A stretch of 64,000 nt of DNA from Amycolatopsis acididurans. Lineage in GTDB: Bacteria > Actinomycetota > Actinomycetes > Mycobacteriales > Pseudonocardiaceae. Below are positions 59,636-64,000 of this stretch, one piece after another (the first letter of the stretch is position 1; every line of letters starts with the position of its first letter). The DNA is taken from contig NZ_JAAXLS010000004.1 in the NCBI RefSeq assembly GCF_012328925.1, positions 62,001 to 126,000 on the forward strand, read 5' to 3'. The translations under genes were made by a program, and so were the position numbers. The notes under the pieces are model-generated. The model was given only the letters and a program-made list of their open reading frames with translations, ran no database searches and was not told the origin of the DNA.

Positions 59636-61569
59636 GCCGCCTGTTCTCGCCGCTGACGGTGGGGCCGCTGACGTTGCGCAACCGGATCGTGTTCTCGGCG
59701 CACCTGACCAACCAGGCGCGCGACGGGATGCCGACGGAGCAGCACGCCGACTACTACGCGGCGCGCGCCGCCGGTGGCGCGGGCCTGATCATCACCGAGG
59801 AACACTCCACGAATCCCGGCGACCGGCCGTACGAAAAGCTGATCCACGGCTTCGATCCCGCGGTCATCCCCGCCTACCACCGCATCACCGAGGCCGTGCA
59901 CGCCCACGGCACGCCGATCCTCGCGCAGCTCAACCACAACGGCGGCCAGTCCTGCTCGCTGTACACCCGCACGCCCGTGCTGGCACCTTCCCCCGTGCCC
60001 GATCCGCTGTTTCGCGAAGTGCCCAAGGAAATCACCACGCGCGAGATCGCGGAGGTCGTCGCCGGATACGGCATCGTCGCCGGCCACTGCTCCGAGGGCG
60101 GGTTCGACGGGGTGGAGCTGCAGTGCTCGCAATCCTCGCTGCTGCGCGGTTTCCTGTCCACGGCGACGAATCTGCGCACCGATCGCTACGGCGGCTCGCT
60201 GGAGAACCGGGCACGTGTGCTCGTCGAGGCCATCGACGCGGCGCGTGAGGCGCTCGGGCCCGGCCGCGTGCTCGGTGTGCGCATCTGCGGTGACGAGCAC
60301 GTCGAGCGCGGGACCACGCTGGAGGAGGCGGTGGCGCTCGCGAAGCTGGTGGAGGCCACCGGGAAGGTCGACTACATCAACACCGCGATCGGCGTCGCCA
60401 CCTCGAGCCTCTACCTGATCGAGGCGTCGATGGCGATCCCGCGCGGGTACGCGTTGTTCATCTCGAGGGCGATCCGCGAAGCCGTGCGGCTGCCGGTCGT
60501 CGGGGTCGGCCGCCTCAAGCAGCCCGCCGACGCCGAACGCGCGCTCGCCGAAGGACAGTGCGATCTCGTCGGCGTGGTGCGGGGGCAGATCGCCGATCCG
60601 GACTTCGCGGTGAAGGCCCGCGACGGCCAGCAGGTCCGCGCGTGCTTGTCCTGCAACCAGGAATGCGTCGGCAGGGTCGGGCTCAACCGGTGGCTCGGCT
60701 GTGTGGAAAACCCGCGTGCCGGAAGGGAAAGCGTGCCGCTGCCGCCGCCGGGGCCGCGGCCGAAGCGCGTGTTCGTCGTCGGCGGCGGTCCCGCCGGCCT
60801 GCAGGCCGCGGCCGCCGCTGCGCGGCGCGGACACCACGTCACGTTGTTCGAACGCGGCGAGCACACCGGCGGCCAGGTCACGCTCGCCGCGACCGCGCCG
60901 GGGCGGTCGGAATTCCTCGATCTGGTCGGCAATCTCGCGGCCGAATGTACGCGATACGGCGTCGACACCAAAACGAACACCGAGGTCGGCGCGGAGTTGC
61001 TGCTGGCCGAACACCCGGACGCCGCCGTGCTGGCGACCGGCGCGCGGCCACGCGCTCCGTACTGGGCGGGTGAGTGCGCGCGCGTGGTGGACGTGCGCGA
61101 CGTGCTCGCCGGCACGGCCGCGCCGGCGGGCGAGGTGGTGGTCATCGACGACCTCGGCTTCCACCAGGGCACCTCCGTGGCCGAACTGCTGGCCGACCGC
61201 GGCTGCCGCGTACGCGTGTCCACCTCGGCGATGGTCGTCGGCCAGGACCTCGGCCTCACGCTGGACCTGGAGAACTACCACCGGCGCGCACACGCCAAAG
61301 GCATCACCGGGCACACCGACGAGGTCGTGCTCGGCGTGTCCGAAGTGGATGAACGGCTGGTGTTGCGGATGCTGTCCCACCCCACCGGGGAGACGTTCGA
61401 GATCGGCTGTGACTGGGTGGTGTGCGCGACGCACCAGGAGCCGGAGGACTCGCTGTGGCGGCGGCTTCGCGACGCCCCGTTCCCGGTGCACCGGGTGGGT
61501 GACTGCCTGACGCCGCGGCGGGCGCACGCCGCGATAATCGAGGGATACCGGGTGGGAGTGGCGTTATGA
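59632..61569 (+). CDS. mycofactocin-associated FadH/OYE-type oxidoreductase 2
   Basis: A 645-residue paralogue of the previous gene: OYE barrel (about 1-335, FSAHLTNQARDGMPTEQHAD, DGVELQCSQSSLLRGFLSTA, TNLRTDRYGGSLENR), a complete cluster motif (C338-x2-C341-x3-C345-x11-C357) and FAD/NAD domain (about 378-645, VFVVGGGPAGLQAAAAA). The barrel is closer to ordinary FadH than that of oxidoreductase 1. ATG overlaps the preceding stop by 4 bp. Probably couples NAD(P)H and a dienoyl or enone substrate to the mycofactocin pool. Confidence 0.9.
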   Translation: MSRLFSPLTVGPLTLRNRIVFSAHLTNQARDGMPTEQHADYYAARAAGGAGLIITEEHSTNPGDRPYEKLIHGFDPAVIPAYHRITEAVHAHGTPILAQLNHNGGQSCSLYTRTPVLAPSPVPDPLFREVPKEITTREIAEVVAGYGIVAGHCSEGGFDGVELQCSQSSLLRGFLSTATNLRTDRYGGSLENRARVLVEAIDAAREALGPGRVLGVRICGDEHVERGTTLEEAVALAKLVEATGKVDYINTAIGVATSSLYLIEASMAIPRGYALFISRAIREAVRLPVVGVGRLKQPADAERALAEGQCDLVGVVRGQIADPDFAVKARDGQQVRACLSCNQECVGRVGLNRWLGCVENPRAGRESVPLPPPGPRPKRVFVVGGGPAGLQAAAAAARRGHHVTLFERGEHTGGQVTLAATAPGRSEFLDLVGNLAAECTRYGVDTKTNTEVGAELLLAEHPDAAVLATGARPRAPYWAGECARVVDVRDVLAGTAAPAGEVVVIDDLGFHQGTSVAELLADRGCRVRVSTSAMVVGQDLGLTLDLENYHRRAHAKGITGHTDEVVLGVSEVDERLVLRMLSHPTGETFEIGCDWVVCATHQEPEDSLWRRLRDAPFPVHRVGDCLTPRRAHAAIIEGYRVGVAL

Positions 61570-62348
61570 GTCGGGTCGCGGTGGTGACCGGGGCGGGGCG
61601 CGGAATCGGCGCCGCGGTGGTCGATCAGCTCGCCGGGCAGGGCTGGCGCGTGGTGGCGGTGGACATCTGCGCGGACATCCCCGGCGCCGGGTATCGGCTC
61701 GGCACGCGCGCGGACCTCGCCGCCGTCGCCAAACGCTGGCCCGACCAGGTGCTCGACGTCGTCGCCGACGTGCGCGACCAGGAGGCGGTGACCGAAGCGG
61801 TCGCCGTCGCGGAACGCGAGTTCGGCGGCCTGGACGCGGCGGTCGCGGCCGCGGCGATCATGGCGGGCGGGCGGCCGCTGTGGGAGACCACCGACGCCGA
61901 GTGGGACACGCTGTTCGACACCGGCGTGCGCGGGGTGTTCACCCTCGCCCGCGCGGCGGTGCCCGCGCTGCTGCGGCGTCCCGGACCGCGTTCGGGGCGG
62001 TTCGTCGCGCTCGCGTCGGCCGCCGGGCACACCGGGCTGTGGCATCTGGCCGGGTACAACGCGGCCAAGCACGCCGTCGTCGGGCTGATCCGCGGCCTGG
62101 CCACCGACCTGCGCGGCACCGGTGTCACCGCCACCGCCGTCTCCCCGGGCTCGACCCGCACCGCGATGCTCGACGCGACCGCGGCGCTCTACGACCTCGA
62201 GTCCGTCGAGGAGTTCTCCCAGCACCAGCTGGCCGAGCGGCTGCTGGCGCCCGAGGAGGTGGCCGCCGCCGTGTGCTTCCTCTGCGGCGAGCAGTCCTCC
62301 GCGATCACCGGCACCGTCGTGCACGCCGACGGGGGATTCACGGCATGA
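61566..62348 (+). CDS. mycofactocin-coupled short-chain dehydrogenase
   Basis: A 260-residue SDR: VTGAGRGIGAAVVDQLAG, VDICADIPGAGYRLGTRADL (the family insert after strand 2 typical of mycofactocin-linked SDRs that hold NAD tightly), catalytic Ser in FVALASAAGHTG and Tyr-x3-Lys in AGYNAAKHAV. Such enzymes use mycofactocin as external electron acceptor. Overlaps both neighbours by 4 bp. Confidence 0.9.
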   Translation: MSRVAVVTGAGRGIGAAVVDQLAGQGWRVVAVDICADIPGAGYRLGTRADLAAVAKRWPDQVLDVVADVRDQEAVTEAVAVAEREFGGLDAAVAAAAIMAGGRPLWETTDAEWDTLFDTGVRGVFTLARAAVPALLRRPGPRSGRFVALASAAGHTGLWHLAGYNAAKHAVVGLIRGLATDLRGTGVTATAVSPGSTRTAMLDATAALYDLESVEEFSQHQLAERLLAPEEVAAAVCFLCGEQSSAITGTVVHADGGFTA

Positions 62349-63697
62349 AGCTGTGGCTGCGGATCGATCCCGGGACCCGGTTTCCGGGCCGGACGATCAT
62401 CGGCGGCTCCCCGTTGCGCGTGCTGCGGCTGACCGCGGCCGGGGCCAAGCGCGTCCAGTATTGGCGCGACGGCGGCGAGGTCGGCGACGGCGAGGCCGAA
62501 CGGCGGCTCGCGGACAAGCTGATCGACGCCGGGATCGCGCATCCCGAGTACGGGCAGGCCCGCATCACGCCCGCCGACGTCACGATCGTGGTGCCCACCC
62601 GGGACGATCCGGTGTCGGTACCCGGCGCCATCGTCGTGGACGACGGCTCGGCCACGCCCGTCCCCGGCGCCACGGCACGCCACCCCGTCTCGCGTGGCCC
62701 GGCCGCCGCCCGCAACACCGGCTGGCGCGCGGTGACCACCGAACTCGTCGCCTTCCTCGACGCCGACACCCGCCCGGCGCCCGGCTGGCTGGATCCGCTG
62801 CTGCCGCATTTCGAGGACCCGCGTGTGCTGGCCGTGGCGCCCAGAATCGTCAGCGCGCCGGGCGAAACGGTGCTCGAACGGTACGAGCGGGCGCGTTCCG
62901 CGCTGGATCTCGGTCCCGCTCCGGCGCAGGTGCGGCCCGGGGCGCGGGTCACCTACGTGCCGACGGCGGCGCTGGTCGTGCGCAGATCGGCGCTGGCCGA
63001 GCTGAACGGGTTCGACGAATCGCTGCGGTTCGGCGAGGACGTCGATTTCGTGTGGCGGCTCGTCGCGCGGGGCGGCCGGGTGCGCTACGAACCCCGTTCG
63101 CGGGTCGTGCACGCGCCGCGCGCCACCTGGCGTGCCTGGGCGCGGCAGCGCTTCGACTACGGAACTTCCGCCGCGCCACTGGCGAAACGGCACGGCCACA
63201 AGACGATGGCACCGGTGCGGGCGTCCGGGTGGACCGCGCTCGCGTGGGGGCTGGCGGCGCTCGGCAGGCCGCGGCTCGGCCTCGCGGTCGCGCTCGGTTC
63301 GGCCGCGGTGTTGCCGCGCAAGCTCGAACCGGCCGGGGTGCCCGCGCGGGAATCGCTGGCGCTCGTGCTGCGCGGTCACCTCGGCGCCGGCGGCTACCTG
63401 TCCGAGGCGCTGACCCGAACCTGGGGTCCTGCCGCGATTCCGTTGCTGCTCACCGGAAAACGCGGCCGTGTCGTGCTCGCGTTCGCCTTGGCCCGTCACC
63501 TGCGCGACTGGTGGCGCGGGAAACCGGACCTCGACCCGGCGCGCTGGCTGCTGGTGCGCGCCGCCGACGACCTCGCCTACGGCATGGGCGTGTGGCGCGG
63601 CTGCGCGCGCGAGCGCACGGTGACACCCCTGCTGCCCGATTTGTCGAACTGGCCGGGGAAAAACCGTGAAGGCCCCCAGGGCGGGCGGGCCACATGA
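62345..63697 (+). CDS. mftF: mycofactocin glycosyltransferase MftF
   Basis: A 450-residue GT2-family glycosyltransferase that adds beta-1,4-glucose units to premycofactocin. N-terminal part (about 1-75), then the GT-A core with VTIVVPTRDDPVSV, IVVDDGSATPV, the metal site LVAFLDADTRPAPGWLDP, and the acceptor-side FDESLRFGEDVDFVWRLVAR. A C-terminal helical region (about 285-440) with hydrophobic stretches follows. Overlaps mftE by 4 bp. Order here is F then E, the reverse of mycobacteria. Confidence 0.95.
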   Translation: MKLWLRIDPGTRFPGRTIIGGSPLRVLRLTAAGAKRVQYWRDGGEVGDGEAERRLADKLIDAGIAHPEYGQARITPADVTIVVPTRDDPVSVPGAIVVDDGSATPVPGATARHPVSRGPAAARNTGWRAVTTELVAFLDADTRPAPGWLDPLLPHFEDPRVLAVAPRIVSAPGETVLERYERARSALDLGPAPAQVRPGARVTYVPTAALVVRRSALAELNGFDESLRFGEDVDFVWRLVARGGRVRYEPRSRVVHAPRATWRAWARQRFDYGTSAAPLAKRHGHKTMAPVRASGWTALAWGLAALGRPRLGLAVALGSAAVLPRKLEPAGVPARESLALVLRGHLGAGGYLSEALTRTWGPAAIPLLLTGKRGRVVLAFALARHLRDWWRGKPDLDPARWLLVRAADDLAYGMGVWRGCARERTVTPLLPDLSNWPGKNREGPQGGRAT

Positions 63698-64000
63698 CGG
63701 AGCTGGCCGATCTCGCCTGGCCCGAGCTGCCCGACCGGGCGATCCTGCTGATCCCGCTCGGTGCGGTCGAGCAGCACGGGCCGCATCTGCCCTGCACCGT
63801 CGACACCGAGATCGCGACGGCGCTGTGCGCCAGGGTCGCGCGCCGGCGGGACGACGTGGTGGTCGCACCGCCGCTGCCGTTCGGGTCCAGCGGCGAGCAC
63901 GCGGGCTTTCCCGGCACGCTCTCGATCGGCCAGGACGCCACCGAGACCGTGCTGGTGGAGCTGGGCCGCTCCGCCGACGCGTTCGGCGGCGTGCTGTTCG
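63694..64000 (+). CDS. mftE: mycofactocin creatininase-type peptidase MftE, 3' end outside the window
   Basis: N-terminal 102 residues of the creatininase-family peptidase that cleaves the modified C-terminal dipeptide with a preceding Gly from MftA. The metal site begins with E26, H28 and D37 in LGAVEQHGPHLPCTVDTEIA, spaced as in creatininase, and the LPFGSSGEHAGFPGTLSIG block is present. The remaining metal ligands would lie beyond the right edge. ATG overlaps mftF by 4 bp. Confidence 0.93.
   Translation, partial: MTELADLAWPELPDRAILLIPLGAVEQHGPHLPCTVDTEIATALCARVARRRDDVVVAPPLPFGSSGEHAGFPGTLSIGQDATETVLVELGRSADAFGGVLF

Noticed and set aside
57524-61527. two long minus-strand open frames (682 and 794 codons)
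   Set aside because: Antisense shadows of the two OYE-type oxidoreductases, whose plus-strand motifs are unmistakable.

Overview
The window is high-GC DNA with strong G/C at third codon positions, frequent GTG starts and many 1-4 bp gene overlaps. Gene content points to an actinobacterium of the Pseudonocardiaceae, most likely Amycolatopsis or a close relative. The main markers are an IdeR-type iron regulator with the full metal-ligand set, a Mce4-type sterol importer, a mycofactocin cluster, a FadD15-type ligase and the lexA / LysM gene / nrdR neighbourhood known from mycobacteria. The genus is an inference from content and order.

Layout, left to right. 1-8263: housekeeping genes. These are the 3' part of hflX, a secreted protein, a VOC protein, lexA divergent from an SOS-type LysM gene, then nrdR and the B12-dependent ribonucleotide reductase nrdJ, closed by a hairpin. 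8265-11250: a scarred area in which three genes (a MarR regulator, a zinc-type oxidoreductase and an NmrA-like SDR) each keep head and tail but have lost the middle; azoR and a SigJ-like sigma factor between them are intact. 11247-15862: a prolyl oligopeptidase, a DinB-type protein, a MocR regulator and a CBS protein whose 3' end is tandemly duplicated. 15863-23064: DUF2293 and DUF4192 genes and galE/galK, separated by long non-coding stretches with two unrelated tandem-repeat arrays.

23065-27742: ideR, then an AcuC-type deacetylase next to a GNAT/acyl-CoA-synthetase fusion, probably a reversible lysine-acylation pair. 27752-42907: a steroid side-chain and uptake locus. Two acyl-CoA dehydrogenases (FadE26/FadE27 type) face a co-directional series of SDR, aldehyde dehydrogenase, SDR, yrbE4AB, mce4ABCDEF and two Mce-associated genes. 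KstR-like palindromes lie in the divergent promoter. 42888-46083: a compact five-gene minus-strand cassette with WXG100/ESX features and otherwise unrecognised proteins; it is the best candidate here for an undescribed system.

46173-53606: FadD15-type ligase, then START-like, phosphoesterase, START-like, ArsA-like ATPase, small Cys protein, ROK kinase and an unusual NUDIX-NYN fusion. 53801-55578: an LCM-type methyltransferase and a DMT-like membrane protein. 55525-64000: the mycofactocin locus, with mftR divergent from mftA-mftB-mftC, two OYE/FadH-type flavoproteins, an SDR, mftF and mftE, the last running off the right edge. All mft genes from mftC onward overlap by 4 bp. mftD is not in the window.
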